Counted from the first letter of the stretch, positions 8,817 through 17,852 are shown. The stretch is 64,000 nt of DNA from Thermoplasmata archaeon (GCA_021820525.1 JAKADM010000003.1:1-64000); one strand, 5' to 3'. A program made the numbers and translations. The notes: generated by a model not told the origin, from the sequence alone.

Positions 8817-9473
8817 TTACATTTTTTCTATTATGCCCTTATGATATACAACCGGGAAGTTTGCAAAATCTCTCTTAAGGGAATATTCAACATCTCTGGC
8901 ACCCCCAATCATGGAAAGCCTCTTTGTTCCCTTTCCCTCTCTTGTTTTGTTGATGTATTCATCCACCATATTTACATTTCCTTCCAGGGACCCCTTGAGG
9001 GCAATTGCAAAATAGAGGTCTTCATCCGCCTCACCGTCGGGCCTGCCTGAAGTAACAATATCAAGATTTTCCGGATTCAGTTCCAGTATTTTATTAACAG
9101 TACTGTCAATGTTTACAAAGGATGCAACCATAATCAGTTCGCTTTCCTTTATTTTCTGCAGAACCTTGGTGCCGTTAGTGGAAGTAAATATGACAACTCT
9201 ATTGGCAAAATCTGTATTTGCAGATTCATAGGGGGAATTGCTCATGTCAAAGCCTGGAATCTTGAATCCGTATCTTTCACCAGCGATAATATAATCACTG
9301 TGTTCTTCCTTTAATTTTTTTGCCGCTGCAACTGTTCCCACTGGAATTATATACCTGGCGCCTTGCTTGAGCATAATAGGCATGGTTGATGTGGATCTGT
9401 ATACATCAACAAGTACCTTTGGTGATTTACTGAAGTTTGATGTCTTTCTTCCATTTATGATATTGATGTTCAC
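8817..9473 (-). CDS. ComB-like 2-phosphosulfolactate phosphatase family protein
   Basis: A ComB-family protein of 218 residues from the GTG at 9473. The open frame continues upstream, but that part would overlap the oppositely oriented L11 gene and has no family similarity. Motifs: VLVDVYRSTST (magnesium-binding start), IAGERYG, GFDMSNSPYE, TSTNGTKV and SGRPDGEADED. ComB removes phosphate from 2-phosphosulfolactate in methanogen coenzyme M synthesis. Homologues are widespread in organisms without coenzyme M, so the substrate here is uncertain. It is divergent from the ribosomal operon, with a short shared promoter region. Confidence 0.85.
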   Translation of the reverse strand: MNINIINGRKTSNFSKSPKVLVDVYRSTSTMPIMLKQGARYIIPVGTVAAAKKLKEEHSDYIIAGERYGFKIPGFDMSNSPYESANTDFANRVVIFTSTNGTKVLQKIKESELIMVASFVNIDSTVNKILELNPENLDIVTSGRPDGEADEDLYFAIALKGSLEGNVNMVDEYINKTREGKGTKRLSMIGGARDVEYSLKRDFANFPVVYHKGIIEKM

Positions 9474-9505
9474 ATCAGTATAAGGTAAAAAGGTATTAAA
9501 ATGAA

Positions 9506-10003
9506 ATGAATATGGGTAAGGGAAAATACATGGCACAGGAAGTAAGAACAATGGTCGAAGGAGGCAAGGCCACAACCGGTCCTCCACTTGGTCCGGCACT
9601 TGGTCCTCTTGGTTTGAATCTAGGTCAAATCGTGAAGGAAATAAATGAAAAGACAAAGGACTTTGCAGGAATGCAGGTACCCATCATATTGACAGTCACA
9701 GACGCTGCAAAGAAAACCTATGAGATCAGGGTTGGAGTTCCCCCAACATCCGCACTTCTCAAGAAGGAGCTGGGAATTCAAACAGCATCCGGGAAGAGAA
9801 AGGAAGTAGTTGCAGGAGACGCCACAATGGAACAGATTAAAAAAGTGGCAATGGCAAAGATGGAAGGGATGATGGCAAACGATCTGAGGGGAGCCGTTCT
9901 TGAAGTACTTGGCACGGCCTTTTCACTGGGCATAAAGGTCGAGGGGAAGGATGCCAACGAAGTTCAGAAAATGATCAAGAATGGGGAGATAAAGATCGAG
10001 TAA
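9506..10003 (+). CDS. rpl11: Large ribosomal subunit protein L11 (uL11)
   Basis: A 165-residue uL11, the GTPase-centre protein. The N-terminal signature TMVEGGKATTGPPLGPALGP is complete, and the C-terminal RNA-binding domain follows (VGVPPTSALLKKELG, EVLGTAFSLGIKVEG). The ATG at 9506 is used here; ATGs at 9512 and 9530 are in frame, the last giving MAQEV. It is the first gene of the L11-L1-L10-L12 stalk cluster. A 92-bp structured spacer separates it from L1, so the downstream genes may also have their own promoter. Confidence 0.96.
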   Translation: MNMGKGKYMAQEVRTMVEGGKATTGPPLGPALGPLGLNLGQIVKEINEKTKDFAGMQVPIILTVTDAAKKTYEIRVGVPPTSALLKKELGIQTASGKRKEVVAGDATMEQIKKVAMAKMEGMMANDLRGAVLEVLGTAFSLGIKVEGKDANEVQKMIKNGEIKIE

Positions 10004-10095
10004 GGAAAATATTTAATCACATGTGTGCATACCTGACAGAATAACCTTTAGAGGTTATCCCGTCTTACTGAGGCTATGGCCACAGGAGGGAATAT
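10004..10095 (+). promoter_or_regulatory. L1 leader with hairpins and possible internal promoter
   Basis: The spacer between L11 and L1 holds a TATA-like stretch (aaaatattta, 10007-10016), a perfect 7-bp stem with a TTAG loop (ATAACCT/AGGTTAT, 10041-10058), a short ggc-tatg-gcc hairpin (10072-10081), and an AGGAGG ribosome-binding site just before the L1 ATG. L1 is known in other archaea and bacteria to repress its own mRNA, so the structure is a candidate control element. Confidence 0.5.
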
Positions 10096-10740
10096 ATGAC
10101 ATTGGAAGAAGTAATTAAGGAAGCAAAGAAAAACGGGCCCGAGAGAAAATTTCTGGAGAGTCTGGAAATTTCCATAAATCTGAAGGGCGTCGATCTCAGC
10201 AACCCCAAGAACAGGGTAAATGAGGAGATTGTACTGCCCAGAGGAAGAGGAAAGGATCTGAAGGTCGCAGTTTTTGGCAGTGAAGATATGAAAGAGAAGG
10301 CAAAAGGTTCAGCTGACTTTATATATGGCGCAGAGGATCTTTCAAGGTTTGCTGAAAATAAAAAGATGTTTAAATCACTTGTAAACCAGATAGATTTCTT
10401 CATCGCAGAGGCCAGCCTCATGACATCAATTGGTAAATCGCTGGGTCAGGTTCTTGGACCCCGTGGAAAGGTTCCAAAGCCAGTGCCACCGGGACAGGAT
10501 CCAACATCATTTATCAACTCCCTGAAGAAAACTGTGAGGGCAAGAAGCAGGGACAGGAGAACTTTCCACATACCAGTTGGAACCAGGAACATGAGTGATG
10601 AGGATATTGCAGCAAATATAAGGGAAGTTGTCAAGAGAGTTACGGGTAAACTTGAAAAAGGCTCAGGAAACATAGAGTCCATTTATGTGAAGACCACAAT
10701 GGGCAAGGCAGTCCGGATCAGGGAAGGTGATATGCAATGA
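10096..10740 (+). CDS. rpl1: Large ribosomal subunit protein L1 (uL1)
   Basis: A 214-residue uL1, the protein of the mobile L1 stalk at the E site. Recognisable parts are the N-terminal helix, INLKGVDLSNPKNRVNEEIVLP, and the conserved MTSIGKSLGQVLGPRGKVPKP loop region near residues 115-133, all typical of archaeal L1. The ATG follows an AGGAGG site. Its stop overlaps the L10 start (ATGA-type), giving tight coupling. In methanogens L1 also represses translation of its own mRNA; the leader upstream is structured. Confidence 0.96.
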   Translation: MTLEEVIKEAKKNGPERKFLESLEISINLKGVDLSNPKNRVNEEIVLPRGRGKDLKVAVFGSEDMKEKAKGSADFIYGAEDLSRFAENKKMFKSLVNQIDFFIAEASLMTSIGKSLGQVLGPRGKVPKPVPPGQDPTSFINSLKKTVRARSRDRRTFHIPVGTRNMSDEDIAANIREVVKRVTGKLEKGSGNIESIYVKTTMGKAVRIREGDMQ

Positions 10741-11657
10741 CGCACACTCCTCAGTGGAAAATTGACGAGGTAAAGGAAACTGCAGAAATTATAAGTAAAA
10801 GTCCGGTAACGGCCATAGTTAGCATCAAAGGTCTCAGGAACAAGCAGTTTCAGGGAATAAGAAGAGCATTGAGAGGAAGGGCCAAAATAAAGGTTATGAG
10901 GGGAACACTGCTTGAAAAGGCAATAGACCAGATTAATCTCCCAAACATCAAGAAATTGAACGATTTTGTGAGCGGCCAGATAGCCCTTGTGACCACAGAA
11001 ATGTCACCAGCTTCACTCTATTCAAATCTGGAAAAATCAAGGCAGAAAGCCGCTGCCCGTGGTGGAGAAATCGCGGAAGAGGACATAGTTGTGCCCGCAA
11101 AGGAAACAAGTTTTCCTCCAGGCCCAATGATTAGCGAGTTCCAGAAAGTAGGGCTTCAGGCCGCCATAGAAAAGGGAAAGATCGTAATCAAAAAAGAAAT
11201 GGTTATGGTTAAGAAGGGAGAGAAGATTTCAAAGGAAAAGGCTAAAGTGCTTGAAAAACTTGAAATATTGCCCCTTAATATAGGCCTGGACATAGTTACT
11301 GCATACGAGGAAGGAATCATATTCAGCAAAGAAGCAATGTCCATAACTCCAGAGTCCATTGCTATTGACATTGCCAGCGCTTTCAACAGTGCCAAGGCAA
11401 TTGCTGGCGATGTGGTCTTCCTTGTTAAAGAGATCGTGCCAGATCTCATAGTGAAGGCAAGAAGGGCAGCTGAGTCCCTTGCGATTGCAGGAAATTATGT
11501 GGATGAAGGGAACATTGAGATCTTCCTAATGAAGGCTCTATCTGAGGCGGCATCCCTGCAGGAGGCTGTCGAGGAGAAGCCTGAGGCAGAAGAGAAGAAG
11601 GAAGAGGAAAAGAAAGACGAAGACGCAGGAGCAGGGTTTGGAGCCCTGTTCGGATAA
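10737..11657 (+). CDS. rpl10: Large ribosomal subunit protein L10 (uL10/P0)
   Basis: A 306-residue archaeal uL10 (P0), base of the ribosomal stalk that recruits translation GTPases. The N-terminal rRNA-binding domain includes [19 protein letters not shown]. The archaeal/eukaryotic insertion domain is present, then helices that dock L12 dimers, an alanine/glutamate-rich hinge and the C-terminal GAGFGALFG tail shared with L12. The start overlaps the end of L1 by 4 bp. The long charged hinge (about residues 280-297) is normal for the family. Confidence 0.96.
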   Translation: MTHTPQWKIDEVKETAEIISKSPVTAIVSIKGLRNKQFQGIRRALRGRAKIKVMRGTLLEKAIDQINLPNIKKLNDFVSGQIALVTTEMSPASLYSNLEKSRQKAAARGGEIAEEDIVVPAKETSFPPGPMISEFQKVGLQAAIEKGKIVIKKEMVMVKKGEKISKEKAKVLEKLEILPLNIGLDIVTAYEEGIIFSKEAMSITPESIAIDIASAFNSAKAIAGDVVFLVKEIVPDLIVKARRAAESLAIAGNYVDEGNIEIFLMKALSEAASLQEAVEEKPEAEEKKEEEKKDEDAGAGFGALFG

Positions 11658-11670
11658 GGAGGTTAGAAAA

Positions 11671-11976
11671 ATGGAATATGTATATGGTGCACTGTTGCTT
11701 CATGCAGCAGGCAAAGAGATTGATGAGGAAAAATTGAAGCAGGTTCTTGTGCAGGCTGGAGTTACTCCAGATGAGGCCAGATTAAAGTCTCTGGTATCAA
11801 GCCTGAAGGAAGTAAACATAGATGAGGTAATTAAAAACGCAGCCTCTGCCCCAGTGGCAGTAGCAGCCGCCCCATCCAAGTCTGAGGCACCTGCAAAGAA
11901 GGAAGAGAAGAAAGAGGAAAAGCCAGAAGCAAACGATGAGGATGCGATGGCTGGACTGAGCTCACTCTTCGGATGA
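11671..11976 (+). CDS. rpl12: Large ribosomal subunit protein L12 (P1)
   Basis: A 101-residue acidic stalk protein. Helical dimerisation domain [17 protein letters not shown], alanine-rich hinge ([12 protein letters not shown]), lysine/glutamate-rich segment, and the terminal [10 protein letters not shown] that binds elongation factors. The ATG at 11671 is chosen because an AGGAGGTT site lies 7 nt upstream (11658-11665) and all L12 proteins start at MEYVYGA; upstream in-frame codons belong to the end of L10. It is last of the ribosomal genes but is followed 4 bp later by a small membrane-protein gene. Confidence 0.95.
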   Translation: MEYVYGALLLHAAGKEIDEEKLKQVLVQAGVTPDEARLKSLVSSLKEVNIDEVIKNAASAPVAVAAAPSKSEAPAKKEEKKEEKPEANDEDAMAGLSSLFG

Positions 11977-11980
11977 AAAT

Positions 11981-12178
11981 ATGATGAACTGGAAGGAGTT
12001 CTTAACAGGTATTATACTGTATCTGTTACCAATCCTCATATTCATTGTTTCAGTAGCTGTAGTTCCGAATGCACTCTGGGTGGCCATATCCATAACGTGG
12101 ATATTTGCATCGGTGTTTTACAAAATACTTACATTGCCCGATGATTCTTCAAAGAAAAGTTCCAGAGGCAACTATTGA
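11981..12178 (+). CDS. Small two-span membrane protein at the end of the ribosomal stalk operon
   Basis: A 65-residue protein with two hydrophobic segments (about residues 8-28 and 31-50) and a short hydrophilic, serine/lysine-rich tail. The ATG lies 4 bp after the L12 stop and no terminator intervenes, so it is cotranscribed with the stalk genes. I do not recognise the family. A terminator-like palindrome follows 17 bp after the stop. Confidence 0.65.
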   Translation: MMNWKEFLTGIILYLLPILIFIVSVAVVPNALWVAISITWIFASVFYKILTLPDDSSKKSSRGNY

Positions 12179-12194
12179 AATAAAATATTTTTAG

Positions 12195-12235
12195 AATCAG
12201 TTATAACTGATTTAATATTTTTGGATTTTTTAAGA
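12195..12235 (+). terminator. Terminator of the ribosomal stalk operon
   Basis: Perfect 18-bp palindrome AATCAGTTA/TAACTGATT (12195-12212) followed by T-rich runs (aatatttttggatttttt). This would form a hairpin ahead of a U-rich tract. Archaeal termination depends mainly on the T-tract, so the hairpin part is inference. Confidence 0.55.
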
Positions 12236-12373
12236 AAAGGTGTGTGTGCATAGTTTTTAGTGAAAGCATTCTTGGTTTTCCTGTTTAAATTATTAAAAAT
12301 TGGAATTGTAAAATCAATAAATTTGGCTTTGGGCTTAATTTCTGAGAACAATTTTGAATAAAAGATTAAGGTT

Positions 12374-12904
12374 TTAATATTGTTCTGGATTTTGAGGCTG
12401 CTTCTTTTTCAGGAACAGTCCAACTATTAAAATAATAAAGCCAACAAAACCCACAACCAAACCAAGCAGGGAAACAATTGCAGTTGATATTAAGGAACTT
12501 GAATCAAGCACAGAATAGCTGTTCGTTGGAGAGGTGGATGAGACAGTGATAAGATAATAAGTTCCCGCACTGGCCACATTATATGTGAGTATGTAACTTG
12601 AAGAAACGCTTGTGTGTGAAAGGGGGGATATTCCATATTGTGCTAAATTCGTGGAATTAATTATCGAAATATCTGCTGATGGAACAAGATAAACCGTGGA
12701 ACTTGAGGATTTGTCAGTAAGAATATAGTTGGTGCCATTTACCTGAATTTCCGGTGATTTCCAAAGGTTATTCCCCAAACTAACCTCAGAAACAGGAGCT
12801 GAATTGATATTAATTTTAGGCGCCAAAAGTGATGCTCCTCCAAAAAGCATTGCAACACCTATGATTAAGAGCACCAATCCTATGATCACTAAATTTTTTC
12901 TCAT
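12374..12904 (-). CDS. Membrane-anchored extracytoplasmic protein, unknown function
   Basis: A 176-residue protein with an N-terminal signal anchor (VIIGLVLLIIGVAMLFGG), an outside domain of about 110 residues rich in serine, threonine and tyrosine, and a C-terminal membrane span (about 140-167) ending in KKKQPQ. The outside domain has a beta-sandwich-like pattern with repeated SSS/TST stretches and asparagine sites. Nothing identifies a function. It is a single gene, convergent with the ribosomal operon and divergent from ftcD. Confidence 0.7.
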   Translation of the reverse strand: MRKNLVIIGLVLLIIGVAMLFGGASLLAPKININSAPVSEVSLGNNLWKSPEIQVNGTNYILTDKSSSSTVYLVPSADISIINSTNLAQYGISPLSHTSVSSSYILTYNVASAGTYYLITVSSTSPTNSYSVLDSSSLISTAIVSLLGLVVGFVGFIILIVGLFLKKKQPQNPEQY

Positions 12905-13058
12905 CTATTATCCTTTAGAAAATCTAATCTGTATCATAAGCTTTTTTTATTTTTTAATGCCGCATTTTTCTCCATAACGAATCAAATGTTTCCATTGTTC
13001 TGAGCCATACTTTATAAATAAAGGCATAACAGCGATCATTTTAATTTATATACATAAT

Positions 13059-13964
13059 ATGCCAGTAATGAAAATAGTGGAATGTGTTCCTAATTTTAGT
13101 GAGGGCAGGGATCCGGAAAAGGTGAAGGATATTGTGAATGCAATATCCTCGGTAGAAGGTGTGAAGATTCTTGATTATGAAATGGATGGAAGCCATAACC
13201 GTTCAGTTGTAACATTTATTTGTTCTCCAGATAAGGCTGTGGAAGCTGCATTCCGGGGAATTAAGAGAGCATCGGAGATTATTGATATGTTTTCTCATTC
13301 AGGGGAGCATCCAAGATTTGGGGCATCTGACGTGATTCCATTCATTCCCGTTTCAGATGTAACCCTTAAGGAATGTTCAGATCTCGCAGAGGAGCTTGGA
13401 ATGAGAGTAGGAAAAGAACTGGGAATACCAGTATATATGTATGGCGAGGCTGCCCACATAGAAAGGAGAAAAAACCTTGAGAACATAAGAAGCAAGAATT
13501 TTCAGTTCGAACAGCTCAGGGAGCATATTAAGGAAGAGGAATACAGGCCGGACTTCGGCCCTTCAGAGGTTGGAAAGGCCGGTGCATCCATAATCGGTTC
13601 CAGGGATTTCCTGATTGCCTATAATGTAAATCTGAGAACCGAGGATATTTCCACAGGAAAGAAGATTGCAAAGGCTCTCAGGGCAAAGGATGGAGGATTT
13701 ACATTTGTTAAGGCACTTGCCTTTTATCTGGAGGATAAGAAATGCGTCCAGATATCAATGAATCTAACAAGTTATAAGAGAACACCCATATACAGGGCCT
13801 TTGAGCTTGTGAGGATGGAAGCTGCATCCTATGGTATTGATGTAATGGAATCTGAAATAGTTGGGCTGGTCCCAATGGATGCCCTTATTGATTCGATGAA
13901 ATTTTATATGAGGATGCACAGTTTCAAGGGTGATCAGATATTCGAAAGGAAGGTGTGGGAATGA
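13059..13964 (+). CDS. ftcD: Glutamate formiminotransferase
   Basis: A 301-residue formiminotransferase domain protein, which moves the formimino group of formiminoglutamate (from histidine breakdown) to tetrahydrofolate. Family motifs: VECVPNFSEGRD at the N-terminus, SHNRSVVTF, GEHPRFGASDVIPFIP and YGEAAH. Length is right for the N-terminal half of the animal bifunctional enzyme. The cyclodeaminase half is encoded separately by the next gene, whose ATG overlaps this stop (ATGA). A start three codons later (ATG at 13068) is possible. Confidence 0.93.
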   Translation: MPVMKIVECVPNFSEGRDPEKVKDIVNAISSVEGVKILDYEMDGSHNRSVVTFICSPDKAVEAAFRGIKRASEIIDMFSHSGEHPRFGASDVIPFIPVSDVTLKECSDLAEELGMRVGKELGIPVYMYGEAAHIERRKNLENIRSKNFQFEQLREHIKEEEYRPDFGPSEVGKAGASIIGSRDFLIAYNVNLRTEDISTGKKIAKALRAKDGGFTFVKALAFYLEDKKCVQISMNLTSYKRTPIYRAFELVRMEAASYGIDVMESEIVGLVPMDALIDSMKFYMRMHSFKGDQIFERKVWE

Positions 13965-14593
13965 TTGACCTCAATAAGTTCATGGATGAACTTGCCTCTG
14001 ATTCACCTGCACCTGGGGGTGGGGCAGGATCGGCCATAAGCGGAATTGTCGGGGAATCACTTGCCTCCATGGTTGCTTCCCTGTCAATGAAAAAGAAAGG
14101 AAATGAGCAAAACAGAAAGGAACTGGAAAGAATGGTTGAGGAATTGAAGGAAATAAGGGAAGAACTCGAAAAGGCCGCTGAAATGGATACGCAGGCATTC
14201 AACAGAATTATGGAAGCAAGAAAACTTCCGAAATCTACTGATTCAGAGAAAAAAATAAGGGAAGAGAAAATTGAGGGAGCAATGAAGGGTGCCGTTTCTA
14301 CACCATGGAAAATAGCCTCCCTTTTAATGAAAATAGAGGAAAAAGCCGTGAGGCTCATGAAAATAGGAATTCCCGGGGCCATAACTGACGCAGGTGCGGC
14401 CCTTAAAATATCATTCTCTTCGGCAGAGTCAGCCCTCCTGAATGTAAGCATAAACCTAAAATATATTAAAGACAGAGAATACGTGGAGAATGAAAAGATA
14501 AAACTGAAGATTTTTGCTGAGGATCTCAGAAATATAAAGAAACAGGGCGAGGAAATATTGATAAGGGAAATTGGCAGGGAGTTCATGTGGTGA
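13961..14593 (+). CDS. Formiminotetrahydrofolate cyclodeaminase / methenyl-THF cyclohydrolase family protein
   Basis: A 210-residue, all-helical cyclodeaminase-family protein with the folate-binding N-terminal motif SPAPGGGAGSAISG. It would convert formimino-THF to methenyl-THF (releasing ammonia), completing the reaction begun by ftcD; FchA-type cyclohydrolases belong to the same family, so the exact reaction is uncertain. The ATG at 13961 overlaps the ftcD stop and is preferred over the GTG at 13955. Threonine dehydratase follows 4 bp after the stop, giving a three-gene amino-acid catabolic operon. Confidence 0.88.
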   Translation: MIDLNKFMDELASDSPAPGGGAGSAISGIVGESLASMVASLSMKKKGNEQNRKELERMVEELKEIREELEKAAEMDTQAFNRIMEARKLPKSTDSEKKIREEKIEGAMKGAVSTPWKIASLLMKIEEKAVRLMKIGIPGAITDAGAALKISFSSAESALLNVSINLKYIKDREYVENEKIKLKIFAEDLRNIKKQGEEILIREIGREFMW

Positions 14594-14597
14594 TTGA

Positions 14598-15821
14598 ATG
14601 GAACATAAGAAAATTCCAGTTATTGAAGACATCATCGATGCAAAGAATTTTCTTCAAGGCAAAATAGAAAATACACCGGTACTTTATTCCAGAACCTTCT
14701 CTGAAATGTTTGCTGCTCCAGTTTACCTTAAGCTGGAAAATTTCCAGAAAACGGGGTCATTCAAAACAAGGGGTGCACTGTTCAAAATGTCAAAGCTTAC
14801 GGAAGAAGAGAAAAAGGCCGGGGTGGTTGCTTCCAGTGCAGGCAATCATGCACAGGGTGTGGCCTTTGCCGCAACCATAAGCAATATCAGTTCAAAAATT
14901 GTGATGCCCTCATACACCATCAGCGCCAAAATAAACGCAGTGAGGCATTATGGTGCACAGGTTATCTTAAAGGGAAACAGCTACAGGGAGGCTTTCGAGG
15001 AGGCAAGGCGGCTCTCAGTCGAAGAAAAGAGGACATTCATAGACGGCTTCAATGACAGATGGATCATAGCGGGCCAGGGTACCATAGGGCTTGAGATACT
15101 GGAGCAGGTTCCCGATGTGAAGAATGTTGTTGTACCTGTTGGGGGAGGGGGGCTCATATCGGGAATATCCATGGCAGTGAAGGAGTCCAGAGGAGATTTG
15201 AAGGTTTATGGGGTGCAGAGCGAAAATTGCGACTGCGTGATTCAGAGCATCGGGGGAAACCCAAACCCATCGTCAAGAGGTTTTACCATAGCGGACGGCA
15301 TAGCAGTCCAGAATCCCGGAGATATTAATATCAGTATGATTCAAAAATATGTGGACAATCTTGTCACAGTAAATGATGAGCAGATGGCCTATGCTCTCTT
15401 CAAGCTTCTTGAAAGGCAGAAAATTGTGGTTGAAGCATCAGGCGCAGCTCCTCTGGCAGCCCTCATGGCAGGCAAAATCGATCTGAACCATGAGCCAACA
15501 GTTCTGGTTGTTTCCGGTGGAAATATCGATCTTCTCCTTCTGTCCAAGATAATTTACAAGGGCATGGAGACCGATATGGGCCTTGTAAGGATTGAATGCA
15601 AAATACCTGATAAACCTGGCACATTGCACCAAATCACCAGTGCCATATCTTCTGCTGGAGCAAACATTTTCCATGCAGAGGTGGACAATCTTTCACAGGA
15701 CACGCCAGTTGGCTTTCAAAGCATAAGATTCAGTGTAAATGTGAGGGACGGGGAGCATCTTGAATACCTCCTTGACAGGCTCAGGGAATCAGGATACCAT
15801 TTTCAAATTGTCAACGATTAA
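14598..15821 (+). CDS. ilvA: Threonine dehydratase (ammonia-lyase) with ACT domain
   Basis: A 407-residue PLP enzyme that deaminates threonine to 2-oxobutyrate. The PLP lysine is K56 in NFQKTGSFKTRGA, the phosphate-binding loop is VPVGGGGLISG, and SAGNHAQG is the substrate loop. Residues about 330-405 form one ACT domain (IECKIPDKPGTLHQI), as in catabolic or type-2 enzymes with ligand control. It is the third gene of the formimino operon, which suggests a degradative role, though supply of isoleucine is also possible. It ends convergently with the DRG gene with a 4-bp overlap. Confidence 0.94.
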   Translation: MEHKKIPVIEDIIDAKNFLQGKIENTPVLYSRTFSEMFAAPVYLKLENFQKTGSFKTRGALFKMSKLTEEEKKAGVVASSAGNHAQGVAFAATISNISSKIVMPSYTISAKINAVRHYGAQVILKGNSYREAFEEARRLSVEEKRTFIDGFNDRWIIAGQGTIGLEILEQVPDVKNVVVPVGGGGLISGISMAVKESRGDLKVYGVQSENCDCVIQSIGGNPNPSSRGFTIADGIAVQNPGDINISMIQKYVDNLVTVNDEQMAYALFKLLERQKIVVEASGAAPLAALMAGKIDLNHEPTVLVVSGGNIDLLLLSKIIYKGMETDMGLVRIECKIPDKPGTLHQITSAISSAGANIFHAEVDNLSQDTPVGFQSIRFSVNVRDGEHLEYLLDRLRESGYHFQIVND

Positions 15822-16915
15822 TATTTACTTACAATGGTTACAATATCTCCATCTGAGAGTTCATAATCAAGGCCTACCCTCATATCATTTATTCTTGATT
15901 TTGTGCTTGACAATACAGCATATCTGAATGCTTCAAGCATCTCCCTGCTTATCTTTCTACACACATCCCTTACAGTTGCACCTTTCCTCAAAACAAGTGG
16001 CCTCTCCATATCGGTTTTGCCAGATTTGTCTCTGAGATAAACTCTTATCAATTCAAGGGAATCATATATTTTTTCCTTCAAATCCTCAATTCCCATTTTT
16101 GATGATGCCGAAACTCTGACGATCTCCCCATACTTTCTCATGCTTTCCACAAGTTCTTCATTATGGGGCATATCCATTTTGTTGATCACAACAACCGCTG
16201 GAAGATAAATAACATTGCCTCTGAAAAAATCTATTAAATCATCGTCATTCACATTTTCCCTTATGAATATCTCAGCATTTGTGATTTTGAACTCCTTTGC
16301 CATCTCTCTTATTCGTGTATCATCTATATCAACACTTCTTGGTTTTCTTACTCTTATTCCGCCTGTATTTGCCCTCTTCATGGATATATTTTTTCTCTTC
16401 CTGTTCACTACTATTCCAGACTTCCTCAATTCCTCAATGATTCTATCCATTCCCTTGCACTCATTATCTGTAACCAGGAGTATAAGATCGGCGGCTCTTA
16501 CCATGCTAAGCACTTCCCTGCCCCTACCTGAACCAAGGGCTGCGTTATCGATTATTCCAGGAAGGTCAAGAATCTGAATTTGAGTTCCCCTGTATTTCAA
16601 TGTCCCTGGAATAACCCTCAGGGTCGTGAATGCAAAATTCCCAACTTCGCTCTCTGTACCGGTTATGGCATTCAACAGGCTGCTCTTTCCAACATTTGGG
16701 TAGCCCACAAGTGCAACCGTGGCATCCCCTGATTTCGGTACAGAAAATCCTCCGCCTCCACCTGAATGGCGGTGGCTTTCAGCCTCCAGTTGCAGTCTTG
16801 CCATTTTTGCCTTCAAAAGGCCTATGTGAGACTCTGTGGCTTTATTGTATTTTGTCTTGTGGATTTCCTCCTCAATTTCCCTTATTTTTTCCTCAATAGT
16901 TGTCAAGATCTGCAC
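15818..16915 (-). CDS. DRG-family GTPase (OBG-like, TGS domain)
   Basis: A 365-residue developmentally-regulated GTP-binding protein (archaeal Rbg/DRG). Helical N-terminus, then the G domain: G1 GYPNVGKSS, G3 DLPGI, G4 NKMD, with the DRG-specific long insertion before G4. A C-terminal TGS domain (about 290-365: PLVLRKGATVRDVCRKI ... LSDGDIVTI) is present. DRGs associate with ribosomes and help stalled translation. Start ATG at 16915; the gene is monocistronic and convergent with ilvA. Confidence 0.94.
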   Translation of the reverse strand: MQILTTIEEKIREIEEEIHKTKYNKATESHIGLLKAKMARLQLEAESHRHSGGGGGFSVPKSGDATVALVGYPNVGKSSLLNAITGTESEVGNFAFTTLRVIPGTLKYRGTQIQILDLPGIIDNAALGSGRGREVLSMVRAADLILLVTDNECKGMDRIIEELRKSGIVVNRKRKNISMKRANTGGIRVRKPRSVDIDDTRIREMAKEFKITNAEIFIRENVNDDDLIDFFRGNVIYLPAVVVINKMDMPHNEELVESMRKYGEIVRVSASSKMGIEDLKEKIYDSLELIRVYLRDKSGKTDMERPLVLRKGATVRDVCRKISREMLEAFRYAVLSSTKSRINDMRVGLDYELSDGDIVTIVSKY

Positions 16916-17036
16916 TCTCCTTATGAATCAGCCCCTATAATGTTGAAATATGGGTATGTCAACCGTATAAAGGTATGATGCTGAAAATAATTTTATGGGT
17001 GATACCCTCAGTGAGATATCCCATTCACCCCCACTT

Positions 17037-17852
17037 TTAAATCTTCCTCAAAAGAACTGTTCTGACGGTATGGTCAGAAACCTTCTTCATAATAAGATCG
17101 GCATGGTACTTCGTACCTTCAATATTTTCCCTGAGGTTCTTTCCATTTATTTCTGTCCATATCTTATTCGCAATTGATATTGCTTCTTCATCGCTCATTT
17201 CTGAATATTTCCTGAAATAGGAATCTGGATCTGTGAAGGCCGTTCTTTTCAATTTTAAGAACCTTTCAATGAACCACATTTTAATCATCTCCTCCTCTGC
17301 ATCCACATAAATGGAAAAATCGAAAAAATCAGAGACCATCAGATCTGGCTGTGCCCCCTCTATTTTCCTTGTATGCGTCTGGAGAACGTTGAGCCCTTCG
17401 AATATGATTATATCCGCATCCTTTATTTCAATATACTCATTTTCGACTATGTCATATATGAGATGGGAATAGATTGGGACTCTGGTATTATTTTCTCCAG
17501 ATTTAACCCTGTATAAAAAGGATAGCATCTCCTTTAGATTATAGCTTTCTGGAAATCCCTTGCGGTTAAGAATTCCCCTGCTTTCCAGTTCTGCATTTTT
17601 GTAAAGGAATCCGTCGGTTGTAACAATATATACGTTTGGACTCTCCGGCCACATTGAGATAAGTTTTTTCATTATCCTTGCTGTGGTGCTTTTACCCACG
17701 GCAACACTTCCTGCAATTCCAATTATATATGGGATATTTTCATTGCTCACTCCAAGAAATTCCTTTCTTGCAAGGTTCAATCTTTTGTAATTGTCATAAT
17801 ATACCTTAAGAAGCCTTGACAGCGGTACATATATATCCTGAACCTCATCCAT
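17037..17852 (-). CDS. coaA: Pantothenate kinase, bacterial type I (CoaA-like), start uncertain
   Basis: Type I pantothenate kinase, which phosphorylates pantothenate in coenzyme A synthesis. Motifs match E. coli CoaA closely: IAGSVAVGKSTTAR (P-loop), TTDGFLY, KGFPESYN, YSHLIYDI, FEGLNVLQ and FTDPDSYF. Most archaea use the unrelated PoK/PPS route, but Picrophilus is known to use this type. The first canonical start is the ATG at 17852 (271 residues). In the same frame, homology to the CoaA N-terminus continues upstream to about 17965 (TQEQLDEIQGINERLS, preceded by SPYVNIDRARW) without any ATG, GTG or TTG before a TAA. Either a non-standard start is used or the N-terminus is damaged. Confidence 0.9.
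   Translation of the reverse strand: MDEVQDIYVPLSRLLKVYYDNYKRLNLARKEFLGVSNENIPYIIGIAGSVAVGKSTTARIMKKLISMWPESPNVYIVTTDGFLYKNAELESRGILNRKGFPESYNLKEMLSFLYRVKSGENNTRVPIYSHLIYDIVENEYIEIKDADIIIFEGLNVLQTHTRKIEGAQPDLMVSDFFDFSIYVDAEEEMIKMWFIERFLKLKRTAFTDPDSYFRKYSEMSDEEAISIANKIWTEINGKNLRENIEGTKYHADLIMKKVSDHTVRTVLLRKI

Noticed and set aside
9474-9656. Upstream extension of the ComB reading frame on the minus strand
   Set aside because: It lies opposite the start of the L11 gene, has no family similarity and includes low-complexity hydrophobic residues; the conserved part starts at the GTG at 9473.
13924-14586. 220-codon open frame opposite the cyclodeaminase gene
   Set aside because: Serine/phenylalanine-rich shadow of a clearly conserved gene on the plus strand.
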